This document shows, piece by piece, positions 26,819 through 35,212 of a stretch of DNA of 35,212 nucleotides. Where the stretch lies: the NCBI GenBank assembly GCA_016763695.1, contig JAESTH010000227.1, forward strand, positions 1 to 35,212. Reading direction: 5' to 3'. Origin of the DNA: Alcanivoracaceae bacterium (GTDB lineage Bacteria > Pseudomonadota > Gammaproteobacteria > Xanthomonadales > Marinicellaceae). How positions within the stretch are numbered: the stretch's first letter is position 1; each line of letters begins with the position of its first letter. The notes under the pieces were generated by a model. That model worked only from the letters and a program-made list of their open reading frames with translations, made no database searches and was not told the origin of the DNA. The position numbers were made by a program, and so were the translations under genes.

Positions 26819-29116
26819 TTAAAAATCATCTGTGGAGACGGGTGCCGGAGCTAAAACTTCTCTAGTACCATTATGGGCTGGAGCACTAACAACGCCATTT
26901 GCTTGCAATTGCTCTACTATGGTTGCAGCACGGTTATAACCTACCCGTAGCCTTCTTTGTACATATGATATAGATGCTTTTCTACTTTCTGTTACGACAA
27001 ATACAGCTTTGTCATAAAACTCATCAACATCACTTTCTGGAGGCAGGGGTATACCAGTTGCACTGAGTTCCTGACCATCATCAGTGAGCTGTACTTCGTC
27101 AAGAATTCCCTGTTGGTAATCTGCCTCATAATGTTTGGTTAAATAACTCACTATACCATGAACTTCATGATCATCAACAAAGGCGCCGTGAATTCGTTCT
27201 GGTATGGCCTTTCCAGGTGGCAAATATAACATATCACCATGTCCAAGTAATTGCTCTGCACCACCTTGATCCAGAATTGTACGTGAATCAATTTTTGATG
27301 AAACCTGAAAAGCAATACGTGTTGGGATATTGGCTTTAATCAAACCTGTTATCACATCAACTGATGGGCGCTGGGTCGCTAATATCAAATGCACACCCGC
27401 TGCACGTGCTTTTTGTGCCAGTCTGGCAATTAATTCTTCCACTTTTTTACCAACTATCATCATCATGTCAGCAAATTCGTCAATAATAATGACTATATAT
27501 GGCATAGTTTTCAATTCTGGTGGTTTTTGTCCAGGAATTAAAGCATCAGGTTTAAATAGTGGATCTAACTGCGGCTCACCATCCTCTAGGGCTTTTTTTA
27601 CCTTTCGATTATAACCTGCCAGATTTCTTACACCTACAGCTGCCATCAATTTATAACGGCGTTCCATCTCAGCTACACACCAGCGCAAGGCATTTGACGC
27701 CTCTTTCATGTCTGTTACTACAGGGGCTAATAAATGTGGTATGCCTTCATAAACTGATAATTCTAACATTTTGGGGTCAACCATGATCATTTTCACTTCA
27801 TCAGGAGTTGCCTTATAAAGCAAGCTGACTATCATGGCATTAACTGCAACAGACTTACCAGAACCTGTTGTCCCTGCGACCAATACATGTGGCATTTTTG
27901 CGATATCAACCACCACTGGATTTCCTGAAATACCTTTACCCAAACCAAGAGTTAATGGTGAGCGTGATTTATCAAACTCAACAGAACGTAATATCTCACT
28001 AAGATATACAATTTCTCTATTGGTATTGGGTATTTCTAAGCCAATATATGGTTTACCAGGTATGACATCGACTATTCGAACACTGATTACAGATAATCCT
28101 CGTGCTAAATCTTTCGCCAGATTTACTACCTGGCTGACTTTTACGCCTGCTGCTGGCTCTAGCTCAAAACGGGTAACCACAGGTCCTGGCAAGACGCCAA
28201 CAACCTTTACTTTCACCCGAAAATCCGCCAACTTCAATTCAACTTGTCTTGAAAGTACTTCCAGTTCACTTTCTGAATATCCCACTAACTGATTTTTTGG
28301 ATCATCCAATAAGGTTAGTGGTGGAAATTTACTGGTTAGCAATGTGTCAAATAGCTGACCTTGTCTTTCAGTAGCTACTCTTTTGCTTTCTTTTACTTTG
28401 GGTTCAAATATGGGTTCAATATTCCGCGGCGGCCTATTCTCTTGAATTTTTGCATCTATTTTCCTAACTATTTCTCTGTCATTTTTGGCTTTTTTGCCGA
28501 GGCGCCAATCCTTAAAGTCTTCAAATTTAACTTGAAGCCATGCAATAAATTGTAAAGTCCAGCCTCCAACCAGGTCAGCAGACTGTATCCATGACATGCC
28601 AGTAAATAATGTTGTGCCAGCCAAAAAAATAGCCGAAAGAATCAAAGTTGCTCCGACAATTCCTAAACTTGAAAACAAGGTGCTGCCTACCATTTCCCCA
28701 ACGATTCCACCTCCTGTAAAAATGGAGTCATGGGTATTGATATACATATAAGCCAATGCACAACCAGACAACAGTGCCGATATAAAACCACCCATTTTTA
28801 TACCAGTATCAAGCCAACTGATATTTTCATCTATATCGTGGTTTTTATATATACGCCATCCAACAAAAACCAATCCTAATGGGATAATGTATGCCAGATA
28901 ACCAATGATATTTAATAAAATATCAGCAAGAAAAGCACCACTGGAACCACCATAATTATGAACGATATCACTATCGGATGCAGAAAATGGCCCAGAATCA
29001 TGCGGACTATAACTAAACAAAGATATCAGCACATATACTGCTAATGGAATAACAAGAAAGAGTAAACTCTCTCTTACCCTGTTGCGAATATGTCCTGATA
29101 CCTTTGTTTTCTTCAT
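26819..29116 (-). CDS. ftsK: DNA translocase FtsK
   Basis: A 765-residue septal DNA pump that segregates chromosome ends and activates XerCD at dif. The N terminus has four membrane segments ([71 protein letters not shown]). A short linker replaces the long Pro/Gln-rich one of E. coli. The motor follows, with Walker A in [13 protein letters not shown], Walker B in [12 protein letters not shown] and [15 protein letters not shown]. The last 65 residues ([28 protein letters not shown]...) are the gamma winged helix that reads KOPS sites. It starts 8 nt after the ald stop, with AGGA only 3 nt before the ATG, so it is likely co-transcribed with ald. The usual lolA neighbour is not downstream. Confidence 0.95.
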   Translation of the reverse strand: MKKTKVSGHIRNRVRESLLFLVIPLAVYVLISLFSYSPHDSGPFSASDSDIVHNYGGSSGAFLADILLNIIGYLAYIIPLGLVFVGWRIYKNHDIDENISWLDTGIKMGGFISALLSGCALAYMYINTHDSIFTGGGIVGEMVGSTLFSSLGIVGATLILSAIFLAGTTLFTGMSWIQSADLVGGWTLQFIAWLQVKFEDFKDWRLGKKAKNDREIVRKIDAKIQENRPPRNIEPIFEPKVKESKRVATERQGQLFDTLLTSKFPPLTLLDDPKNQLVGYSESELEVLSRQVELKLADFRVKVKVVGVLPGPVVTRFELEPAAGVKVSQVVNLAKDLARGLSVISVRIVDVIPGKPYIGLEIPNTNREIVYLSEILRSVEFDKSRSPLTLGLGKGISGNPVVVDIAKMPHVLVAGTTGSGKSVAVNAMIVSLLYKATPDEVKMIMVDPKMLELSVYEGIPHLLAPVVTDMKEASNALRWCVAEMERRYKLMAAVGVRNLAGYNRKVKKALEDGEPQLDPLFKPDALIPGQKPPELKTMPYIVIIIDEFADMMMIVGKKVEELIARLAQKARAAGVHLILATQRPSVDVITGLIKANIPTRIAFQVSSKIDSRTILDQGGAEQLLGHGDMLYLPPGKAIPERIHGAFVDDHEVHGIVSYLTKHYEADYQQGILDEVQLTDDGQELSATGIPLPPESDVDEFYDKAVFVVTESRKASISYVQRRLRVGYNRAATIVEQLQANGVVSAPAHNGTREVLAPAPVSTDDF

Positions 29117-29124
29117 AAATCCTA

Positions 29125-30180
29125 TTATAACAGAGCTGGGTGAATTATTTTACCAGCTTCCACATTTATCCCTTTGGCTAAAGATTCTACTTTTTGCCAA
29201 CCATCCTGAGCAAGTCTTTGCACATATGGCAATATTGCTGCTGAAATGGCTTGTGTTGAAGTACGAGGAACAGAGCCTGGCATATTGGTAACTGAAAAAT
29301 GAATGATGCCATGTTTAACAAACGTCGGGTTTTCCCACGTTGTTGGTTTAGTAGTTGCTACACAACCACCCTGATCTACAGAAATATCAGCTATGACTGA
29401 GCCTGGCTGCATGCCTTTAACCATTTCTTCTGAAATCACATGTGGAGCTTTGGCACCTGTCACTAACACAGCTCCAACGACCAAATCTGCATCAGCGATT
29501 TCCTTCGCTATAGACTCTTCATATGGATACAAAGCCGTTACATTGGGACCCAATGCCATCATTTCAGCTAATCTGTCTTGTCTTTTATCAAAGACCACTA
29601 CATTTGCACCACCTTTAGCAGCCAATGCAGCAGAGTTTCCACCAGCCGCACCCGCGCCTAACACCACAACCTTACCACGTTCTGTAGAAGGCAATCCCCC
29701 TAACAAAACGCCTTTTCCACCTGAAGGTTGATGTAATAAGTGTGTGCCTACCTGGGTGGCAATCATGCCCGCAATGATGCTCATTGGTGCAAGCAATGGT
29801 AATGAACCATCTGTTTCTTCAACCGTCTCAAAAGCAACACCTGTCAAACCTATATTCAATAATGATTGAGTCAACTCTGGCTCTGCTGCCAAATGCAGGT
29901 AACAAAATAATAAATGATCTTTACGCAAATATTTTAAATCACCAGCAATAGGTTCTTTAACTTTAACAATCATCTCACCTTTGGCATATAAGTCTTCCGC
30001 ATTTTCAGCAATAGCTACCCCAACTTTGGTGTAATCTTCATCACTGAAGCCACTCTTAATACCAGCATTGGTTTCGATAAAAACTTCATGACCGGTCTTT
30101 ACTAAATCTGCAGCCGCGGCAGGAACCAATGCCACACGCCCTTCTAATGTTTTTGTTTCTTTAGGTATGCCTATACGCAT
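29125..30180 (-). CDS. ald: Alanine dehydrogenase
   Basis: NAD-dependent interconversion of alanine and pyruvate plus ammonia, a cytoplasmic enzyme. 351 residues, slightly shorter than the usual 370. The N terminus [20 protein letters not shown] is standard, the substrate Lys is in IVKVKEP and the catalytic His in YLHLAAE. The NAD Rossmann motif is [20 protein letters not shown], and DISVDQGGC carries the active-site Asp. The end KIIHPALL stops a few residues earlier than most relatives. The GGGGAC ribosome binding site is 4 nt before the ATG at 30180. Upstream of and probably co-transcribed with ftsK, an arrangement also seen in other bacteria of this kind. Confidence 0.93.
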   Translation of the reverse strand: MRIGIPKETKTLEGRVALVPAAAADLVKTGHEVFIETNAGIKSGFSDEDYTKVGVAIAENAEDLYAKGEMIVKVKEPIAGDLKYLRKDHLLFCYLHLAAEPELTQSLLNIGLTGVAFETVEETDGSLPLLAPMSIIAGMIATQVGTHLLHQPSGGKGVLLGGLPSTERGKVVVLGAGAAGGNSAALAAKGGANVVVFDKRQDRLAEMMALGPNVTALYPYEESIAKEIADADLVVGAVLVTGAKAPHVISEEMVKGMQPGSVIADISVDQGGCVATTKPTTWENPTFVKHGIIHFSVTNMPGSVPRTSTQAISAAILPYVQRLAQDGWQKVESLAKGINVEAGKIIHPALL

Positions 30181-30278
30181 CTTTGTCCCCTAATTTTAGT
30201 TAAAAATAAAGGAACTTATTTTATCCGAAAATATATAAGAGTAATACATAATTACTTGGTTTTTTGGACATTTATTCA

Positions 30279-30306
30279 TTGATTATTCAGGTTTTAGGAT
30301 TATAAT
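30279..30306 (+). promoter_or_regulatory. Promoter of the pan-coa operon
   Basis: TTGATT (30279-30284), a 16-nt spacer and a perfect TATAAT (30301-30306). Transcription should start near 30313, leaving a leader of about 80 nt before the GTG of panG. I see no terminator hairpin in that leader. Confidence 0.55.
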
Positions 30307-30391
30307 TATCAGTCAAGCACTGATTCGCTTTAGAACGGTGACTTATTTTAAATACAATTATTAACTAAATTATAACATGAGGACTTGATCT

Positions 30392-31216
30392 GTGAATCGA
30401 CAGGTACCTGAAAAAACATACACCATAGTGGGTGATGGTAAAGTTGCGCGACATTTCGCTTTCTACTTCCAACAACTTGGAGTTCAGTTTAACAGCTGGA
30501 CGCGCAAAAATTCTATTCCAGCATTGCAACAGAAAATTGCTGATGCTGATTTTATCCTTTTGCTAATTTCTGATGATGCAATTGATTATTTTATCAAAAA
30601 CAATTCCTGTTTACGCAATAAAATTCTGATTCATTTCTCTGGCACCCTGTCTCTTGACAATGCTATTGGCTGTCATCCTTTAATGACTTTTGCAAATAAC
30701 TTATATGATTTGAACACTTACCAAAGTATTCCCTTTGTTTGCGATGATGGGGTAGACTTTTCTTATTTATTCCCACGATTGACTAATCAGTCTTTTAATA
30801 TCACTAAAGCTGATAAAGCTTATTACCATGCACTTTGTGTTATGGCAGGTAATTTTACTCAAACTTTAATGCGAGAAACAAGTAATCAACTTAATCACGA
30901 ACTAAAACTTCCTGATACTATTTTGTTTCCATATTTACTACAAAACACCAAGAACTTCATCAACAATCCTGACAACTCTGCTACAGGACCTATACAACGT
31001 AATGACTTTACAACTGTAAGAAATAATTTACAAGCCTTGCAGGGTAATCCATTAGAAGAGATATATAAAAGCTTTTTTAAACTCGCTAATACACCATTCC
31101 CATGTAAACAGGAATCTTCCCAACAGTGCCCTAATCCAAATATAAAAATAGAAAATTTTACAGATTCCTGCCTTCGCAGCAATGACGGTGATTTTTTTGA
31201 GGAGGCAGTTCAATGA
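30392..31216 (+). CDS. panG: Rossmann-like/DUF2520 protein, probable alternative ketopantoate reductase (PanG type)
   Basis: 274 residues. The N terminus YTIVGDGKVARHFAFYFQQLG is a dinucleotide-binding Rossmann start (GxGxxxxH variant), and ADFILLLISDDAI and LIHFSGTLSLD...GCHPLMTF follow the DUF2520 pattern. The helical C-terminal half (KAYYHALCVMAGNFTQTLM) is the substrate domain of that family. Classical PanE is absent from this operon, while the genes just before and after the reduction step in the pathway (panB, panC) follow directly. PanG enzymes, described in Francisella and others, belong to this kind of protein as I recall, so it most likely makes pantoate from ketopantoate. GTG start with AGGA 9 nt upstream; its TGA overlaps the panB ATG. 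Confidence 0.72.
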   Translation: MNRQVPEKTYTIVGDGKVARHFAFYFQQLGVQFNSWTRKNSIPALQQKIADADFILLLISDDAIDYFIKNNSCLRNKILIHFSGTLSLDNAIGCHPLMTFANNLYDLNTYQSIPFVCDDGVDFSYLFPRLTNQSFNITKADKAYYHALCVMAGNFTQTLMRETSNQLNHELKLPDTILFPYLLQNTKNFINNPDNSATGPIQRNDFTTVRNNLQALQGNPLEEIYKSFFKLANTPFPCKQESSQQCPNPNIKIENFTDSCLRSNDGDFFEEAVQ

Positions 31217-32001
31217 ATATTAATCAAATCATGAAGCTCAAATCGGATAATAAAAAAATTTCCATGCTGACTTGTTATGACTATTCTTCTGCAAGAATAA
31301 TCAATCAATCAAATATTGACATGATATTGGTTGGTGACTCTGCTGCCATGGTTATTCATGGTCATCATTCTACCTTGCCTATTGATATTGAGACCATGGC
31401 GAGTCATGTTGCTGCGGTAGTAAAAGGCGCACCTGACAAGTTTATTGTTGGTGATTTACCTTTTATGTCTTATCGAAAATCATTGACTGAAAATATGACC
31501 GCTGTGGAAACATTGATAAAAGCAGGCGCACATGCCGTTAAACTTGAGGGCCTAAATGGAAATGAAGATTTAATTCTGCATATTGTTGATTCTGGTGTGC
31601 CTGTAATGGGTCATTTGGGATTAACGCCTCAATCAGTTAATTCTCTAGGTGGTTATAGAGTTCAGGGCAAACGTGAAGATCAAAAACAAGTCATCATGTC
31701 TCATGCTCTAGCATTACAGGATGCTGGCTGTTTTTCTTTGGTGCTTGAATGTGTTCCTGCACAATTAGCCAAAGAAATTACACAGTCTTTGGATATTATC
31801 ACCATTGGTATTGGTGCTGGCAATGATGTTGATGGTCAAGTTCTTGTCATAAATGATATGTTGGGTATGTCTTCTGACTTTAAACCCAAATTTGTTCGCC
31901 AATATTTAAATGCTGAAAAACTTTTTTTACAGGCATTTAACCAATATGATGCTGAAGTTAAATCAACTGAATTTCCCAGTTTAAAAGAGAGTTACCTATG
32001 A
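31213..32001 (+). CDS. panB: 3-methyl-2-oxobutanoate hydroxymethyltransferase
   Basis: First committed step of pantothenate synthesis: ketoisovalerate plus methylene-THF to ketopantoate. 262 residues, the family size. Motifs are MLTCYDYSSARI, the metal-binding Asp in LVGDSAAMVIHGHHSTLPI, VGDLPFMSY, AVKLEG, and GHLGLTPQSVNSLGGYRVQGK. The usual VGDSLGMV is here VGDSAAMV. Overlaps both neighbours by 4 nt (ATGA), so translation is coupled. Confidence 0.94.
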   Translation: MNINQIMKLKSDNKKISMLTCYDYSSARIINQSNIDMILVGDSAAMVIHGHHSTLPIDIETMASHVAAVVKGAPDKFIVGDLPFMSYRKSLTENMTAVETLIKAGAHAVKLEGLNGNEDLILHIVDSGVPVMGHLGLTPQSVNSLGGYRVQGKREDQKQVIMSHALALQDAGCFSLVLECVPAQLAKEITQSLDIITIGIGAGNDVDGQVLVINDMLGMSSDFKPKFVRQYLNAEKLFLQAFNQYDAEVKSTEFPSLKESYL

Positions 32002-32777
32002 AAATAATCAAAACCATCGAATCTTATGACCTTTATAGATCTTCATTAAAAACTCAAAGTCTGGGCTTTGTTGCAACTATGGGTGCCCTACACCTTGGAC
32101 ATATTTCACTCGTTGAACAATCATTAAAAAATAATCAGACAACTGTCGTCAGCATCTTTATCAACGCTACGCAATTTGACTGTATAAATGACTTAAACAA
32201 TTATCCAAGTGCATTAGATAATGATTTAAAATTATTAAAGCAGGCTGGTGTCAATGCAGTTTTTCTCCCCGTCTATGATGGTATTTATCCTGATGACTAT
32301 GTTTTTCAGATTCAAGAAAACAGATTAAGCAAGAAATTATGCGGCGCTTATAGAGATGGACATTTTGATGGAGTGTTAACCGTGGTCATGAAGTTACTAA
32401 ATATTATCAAACCCACAAACGCCTACTTTGGTGAAAAAGATTTTCAACAATTAACCTTAATTAAACAAATGGTTAGTGCTTTTTTTATAAACACTGTTAT
32501 CGTTGGATGCCCTATTATTCGCGAAGCAGATGGATTAGCAATGAGTTCCAGAAACCTACGCCTGAATAAGCTGCAACGACAACAAGCTGTTCTGCTCTAT
32601 CAAACCATAAGTTCACACAAGAACATCAAACAAATGCGAAAAAAACTAACTGAGATTGGCTTTGATGTAGATTATATTGAAGTGATGAATGACAGATTAT
32701 TGGTTGCTGCTTATTTAGATGAAATAAGATTAATTGATAATATTGAATATAAAAATATGAAGGAGATATCCGCGTGA
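31998..32777 (+). CDS. panC: Pantothenate synthetase
   Basis: ATP-dependent ligation of pantoate and beta-alanine. 259 residues, a little shorter than the common 280. The nucleotide motif HLGH is in TMGALHLGHISLVEQSL, FINATQFD positions pantoate, and FGEKDFQQL and the KMSKS-equivalent AMSSRNLRL are intact. The missing length is at the C terminus. The beta-alanine source (panD) is not in the operon. 4-nt overlaps on both sides. Confidence 0.93.
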   Translation: MKIIKTIESYDLYRSSLKTQSLGFVATMGALHLGHISLVEQSLKNNQTTVVSIFINATQFDCINDLNNYPSALDNDLKLLKQAGVNAVFLPVYDGIYPDDYVFQIQENRLSKKLCGAYRDGHFDGVLTVVMKLLNIIKPTNAYFGEKDFQQLTLIKQMVSAFFINTVIVGCPIIREADGLAMSSRNLRLNKLQRQQAVLLYQTISSHKNIKQMRKKLTEIGFDVDYIEVMNDRLLVAAYLDEIRLIDNIEYKNMKEISA

Positions 32778-34006
32778 ATATTTTATTGTTAATGTCAGGG
32801 TCTATAGCCTGTGCTAAAACCACTGGTTTAATTTCACTCTGGAGTAAAAAAGGTCATACTGTCAAAGTTGTCTGTACCACTAGCGTTTTTCAATTTATCG
32901 GTAAGGCAACAATAGAAGGTTTGAGTGGTAATGCTGTAATTTCCTCTATTTTTGAAGAAGACAATATGATGGAACATATTCATCTAAGTCGTTGGGCTGA
33001 TAAAGTTATCCTCGCTCCCGCCACAGCCAATATTATTAATAAAATTGCTGCTGGCATTGCCGATGATATGGTTACAACCACCTGGGTTGCTGCACTCAGT
33101 TTAAATAAACCAATGTATATTGCTCCAGCCATGAATAGTATGATGTGGGTATATCCTGCCACACAAGAATCCATATTAAAACTACAAAGTTGGAAAGTGA
33201 AAATATTATTACCACAAGCTGGAGAGCTTGCCTGTGGAGAAGTTGGTACAGGGCGTCTAATGGAAATTAACGATATAGACAAAATTTTCACATTAAAGAT
33301 TAACAAGAAAGATAAACACATATTAATCACAGCAGGTGGAACCAGGGAATATGTTGATGGTGTCAGATATATTGGTAATTTAAGTACTGGTAAAACAGGT
33401 GCTGAAGTGGCTGACTACTTTTCAGCAATTGGCTATCATGTCACATGGCTAGGCGCCATAAACGCAGTTCAACCTCATTTACCCTGCTCCAAAGTATTTT
33501 ATGAAACCTTCAAAGATTTAGCTGACACATTAAAACAACAGTTACAGAACAATCATTTTGATACCATCATCCATGCTGCTGCCATTAGCGATTTTTCTGT
33601 TTGTACTATTAAAATAAATAATCAGGACATTATTGCTTGTCGAAAAACAAAGTTACCAACATCTGACTCAATGGAATTAAAACTTAAAAGAAACCCAAAA
33701 TTAGTCAGTCAATTACTGCAATGGTCAAAAAATTTACACATTAAGGTCGTGGCATTTAAATTAACAAATACTGATGACTCTACAAAACGTCAAAAGGCTG
33801 TTTATAAATTATTACGGCAAGATGGTATTGATTTTGTTGCCCATAATGATTTATCTGATATCTGCAAAAAAAACCACCCTTTTACATTGTATATAAGTGA
33901 ATCCGAATCAATAAAGTGTAACAACACACAAAATTTGTGCAAACAGATAGATTTACTTCAACAAGATACTATCCTGACAAAAGATAAGGGAGTTAAGTTA
34001 CTATGA
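32774..34006 (+). CDS. coaBC: Bifunctional phosphopantothenoylcysteine synthetase/decarboxylase
   Basis: 410 residues, made of two domains in the usual order. The flavin-dependent CoaC decarboxylase (about 1-180) starts ILLLMSGSIACAKT and has the active-site HLSRWADKVILAPATANIINK, PAMNSMMW and the catalytic Cys in LACGEVGTGRL. The CoaB synthetase (about 190-400) starts ITAGGTREYVDGVRYIGNLSTGKTG and holds AAISDFSV and a late Lys-rich loop. In the second domain the usual YISNxSSG reads YIGNLSTG, a mild change. The start is GTG, overlapping the panC stop as GTGA. It converts phosphopantothenate plus cysteine to phosphopantetheine. Confidence 0.93.
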   Translation: MNILLLMSGSIACAKTTGLISLWSKKGHTVKVVCTTSVFQFIGKATIEGLSGNAVISSIFEEDNMMEHIHLSRWADKVILAPATANIINKIAAGIADDMVTTTWVAALSLNKPMYIAPAMNSMMWVYPATQESILKLQSWKVKILLPQAGELACGEVGTGRLMEINDIDKIFTLKINKKDKHILITAGGTREYVDGVRYIGNLSTGKTGAEVADYFSAIGYHVTWLGAINAVQPHLPCSKVFYETFKDLADTLKQQLQNNHFDTIIHAAAISDFSVCTIKINNQDIIACRKTKLPTSDSMELKLKRNPKLVSQLLQWSKNLHIKVVAFKLTNTDDSTKRQKAVYKLLRQDGIDFVAHNDLSDICKKNHPFTLYISESESIKCNNTQNLCKQIDLLQQDTILTKDKGVKLL

Positions 34007-34770
34007 TGTTATGTTTAGATATTGGTAATAGCCACATGCATGGCGGTGTTTTTATTCGGGATAAGTTACAGTTTCAATTTAGAAAGGCCTCCAAAACAGG
34101 CTCATCATCTGATGAATATGGTGTTTTTCTACGCAGTGTATTACGCGAAAACAATATTAATCCCAATGATATAAATTCGATATCATTGTGCTCAGTTGTA
34201 CCAGAAGTTTTATATACAATAACAGCTTGTAGTAAAAAATACTTCAATATTGAACCATTTATCCTCCAGGCAGGTGTTAAAACAGGTTTACAAATTGGTT
34301 ATAAAAATCCACAGGAAGTTGGTGCCGACAGAATTGCTAATGCTATTGCTGTCACTCATCTATTCCCTGATACTAACGTTATAGTTATAGATTTAGGTAC
34401 TGCTACCACTTTTTGTGCCATTTCAAAAACAAAAAAATACATGGGTGGTGTCATCATGCCTGGCTTAAAAATGTCAATGTCCGCTCTTGAAGCAGGAGCA
34501 TCCAAGCTTGGATCAGTCGAAATCATAGAGAAGCAACAAACTCTAGGTAAAACTACTACCGATAGCATACAGTCTGGTCTGTATTATGGCTCTCTTGGCG
34601 CAATAAAAGAAATTATCAACAACCTGCAACAGCAAGTGTATAAGGATAAAAAACCATTAATCATAGGAACAGGAGGTTTCACATCTATTTACCCTAATGC
34701 AGGTGTATTTGATCAAATCATCCCTGATTTGGTTTTGAAAGGCTTGTATATCGCAAAGAATATGAATTGA
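34003..34770 (+). CDS. coaX: Type III pantothenate kinase
   Basis: Phosphorylates pantothenate, the entry step to CoA. 255 residues of the ASKHA fold: phosphate-1 motif LDIGNSHMHGG, NPQEVGADRIANAIA, phosphate-2 motif IDLGTATTFCAI, and GGVIMPGLKMSM. Type III kinases have no feedback inhibition by CoA and need a monovalent cation. Last gene of the pan-coa operon, overlapping coaBC by 4 nt. It is followed by a perfect 12-bp stem-loop. Confidence 0.94.
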   Translation: MMLCLDIGNSHMHGGVFIRDKLQFQFRKASKTGSSSDEYGVFLRSVLRENNINPNDINSISLCSVVPEVLYTITACSKKYFNIEPFILQAGVKTGLQIGYKNPQEVGADRIANAIAVTHLFPDTNVIVIDLGTATTFCAISKTKKYMGGVIMPGLKMSMSALEAGASKLGSVEIIEKQQTLGKTTTDSIQSGLYYGSLGAIKEIINNLQQQVYKDKKPLIIGTGGFTSIYPNAGVFDQIIPDLVLKGLYIAKNMN

Positions 34771-34775
34771 TTTGT

Positions 34776-34814
34776 TATGTAGAGACAAGGCATGCCATGT
34801 CTCTACATATATTT
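34776..34814 (+). terminator. Terminator after coaX
   Basis: A perfect 12-bp inverted repeat, arms TATGTAGAGACA and TGTCTCTACATA (34776-34787 / 34798-34809), around a 10-nt loop that itself contains GGCATGCC. A TATATTTT stretch follows. The U tract is weak but the stem is long. Confidence 0.6.
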
Positions 34815-34853
34815 TGGGCAAATTGACTACATATATTCATAAACTCCATGCAT

Positions 34854-34885
34854 AAAAAAAGCCCTAACATTACAGTTAAGGCTTT
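34854..34885 (-). terminator. Intrinsic terminator after the distal 5S gene
   Basis: In the transcript: AAAGCCTTAAC, loop UGUAAU, GUUAGGGCUUU then a run of U. The stem has 11 pairs with one G-U. It ends the rRNA operon. Confidence 0.9.
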
Positions 34886-34895
34886 AGTATTTAAA

Positions 34896-35016
34896 TTCTG
34901 ACGATGTCCTACTCTCACATGCTGGCACTTTATTACCGCACTACCATCGTCGATGCAGCGTGTAACTTCTGAGTTCGAGATGGAATCAGGTGGTAGCACA
35001 ATATTTTTGTTATGAA
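34896..35016 (-). pseudogene. rrf: Distal 5S rRNA gene, divergent and probably defective
   Basis: The 3' part (GAGAGTAGGACATCGTCAGAA) and the loop region (CACCTGATTCCATCTCGAACTCAGAAG) are clear 5S sequence. The 5' end, which should pair with UCGUCAGAA to form helix I, reads TTCATAACA and pairs at only three positions. The 5' strand of helix II is also changed (ATTGTG instead of GCTGTG), and the terminal loop of helix IV is longer and AU-rich. It lies downstream of the terminator of the proximal 5S gene, so it would be made only by read-through. The 5' boundary is approximate. A divergent working 5S is less likely but possible. Confidence 0.65.
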
Positions 35017-35043
35017 TTTTCACACTTTTAAAATATCATGCAT

Positions 35044-35075
35044 AAAAAAAGCCCTAACATTACTGTTAAGGCTTT
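35044..35075 (-). terminator. Intrinsic terminator after the proximal 5S gene
   Basis: The same stem-loop as at 34854-34885, with one base changed in the loop (UAACAGUAAUGUUA part). It lies between the two 5S genes. Confidence 0.9.
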
Positions 35076-35085
35076 AGTATTTAAA

Positions 35086-35200
35086 TTCTGACGATGTCCT
35101 ACTCTCACATGGGGAACCCACACTACCATCGGCGATGCTGCGTTTCACTTCTGAGTTCGAAATGGAATCAGGTGGTACCACAGCTCTATTGTCACCAGAA
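35086..35200 (-). rRNA. rrf: 5S ribosomal RNA (proximal, intact copy)
   Basis: A 115-nt 5S rRNA, the small RNA of the large ribosomal subunit. The ends TTCTGGTGA and TCGTCAGAA pair over 9 positions to form helix I, and GCTGTG with CGCAGC forms helix II. The conserved core CACCTGATTCC...CGAACTCAGAAGTGAAACG and GATGGTAGTGTGGG...CCCATGTGAGAGTAGG is present. Transcribed leftward, so a 23S gene is expected just beyond the right edge. Ends are set by the helix I pairing. Confidence 0.95.
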
Positions 35201-35212
35201 AACTGGTTGCAA

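Larger units (their letters stand above)
34847..35111. repeat. Tandem repeat of 5S 3' end plus terminator (period 190 bp)
   Basis: Positions 34847-34921 and 35037-35111 are identical over 75 bp except for one base (34874 versus 35064). The match begins outside the terminator and ends abruptly inside the 5S gene. Confidence 0.85.

Noticed and set aside
26819-30180. Several plus-strand open frames of 60-150 codons opposite ftsK and ald
   Set aside because: They mirror highly conserved minus-strand genes, have no ribosome binding sites and low-complexity translations.
34775-35023. An 82-codon open frame on the minus strand over the distal 5S gene
   Set aside because: It lies within 5S rRNA and terminator sequence, with no ribosome binding site.

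Overview
The window looks like a chromosomal piece from a low-GC gammaproteobacterium related to the Xanthomonadales/Marinicella group. The evidence is an arginine cluster of the acetyl-citrulline type (acetylornithine carbamoyltransferase, acetylcitrulline deacetylase, bifunctional NAG synthase/kinase), a typical gammaproteobacterial YffB-DapE pair, and a secreted protein ending in an 'IFQGDFE' tail of the kind I associate with Marinicella and Xanthomonadales. This placement is inference from gene content, not a phylogeny. The right end breaks just upstream of a 5S rRNA gene and the left end carries an out-of-place gene fragment, so the window may be one complete contig bounded by an rRNA operon.

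Layout. At 1-165 (minus) is a C-terminal fragment of ffh, abruptly joined to a 5'-truncated porin gene (162-947, plus). At 1032-4205 (minus) a tetR-sulP-can operon probably handles bicarbonate/anion uptake; its promoter carries a 15-bp palindrome between -35 and -10 and a second copy 51 bp upstream. At 4570-6773 (minus) is a secreted single-heme cytochrome-like protein with a small partner of unknown function. A GNAT acetyltransferase (7140-7847, minus) and a TonB-dependent receptor (8432-11290, plus) follow.

At 11353-18266 (minus) is a tightly packed arginine operon, transcribed argF'-argG-argE'-argB/A-argC-argH. Its leader (about 18267-18464) holds a promoter, a 22-codon ORF with four Arg codons within five, and an intrinsic terminator just before argF'. 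A segment inside the small ORF duplicates the 3' arm of the terminator and can pair with the 5' arm. This has the architecture of a ribosome-mediated transcription attenuator responding to arginyl-tRNA and is the most interesting element in the window.

At 18610-22176 (plus) is a secreted gingipain-like (C25) peptidase. Then come obgE, an ArsC/YffB-like gene and dapE in a compact plus-strand group (22265-24742), followed by a secreted protein with the DFE tail (24833-26650). FtsK and alanine dehydrogenase form a minus-strand pair (26819-30180). Divergent from it, a five-gene operon panG-panB-panC-coaBC-coaX (30392-34770), with every junction a 4-nt overlap, covers most of the route from ketoisovalerate to coenzyme A. 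The right end holds two tandem 5S rRNA genes on the minus strand, each followed by a nearly identical terminator; the distal copy is degenerate in helices I and II.
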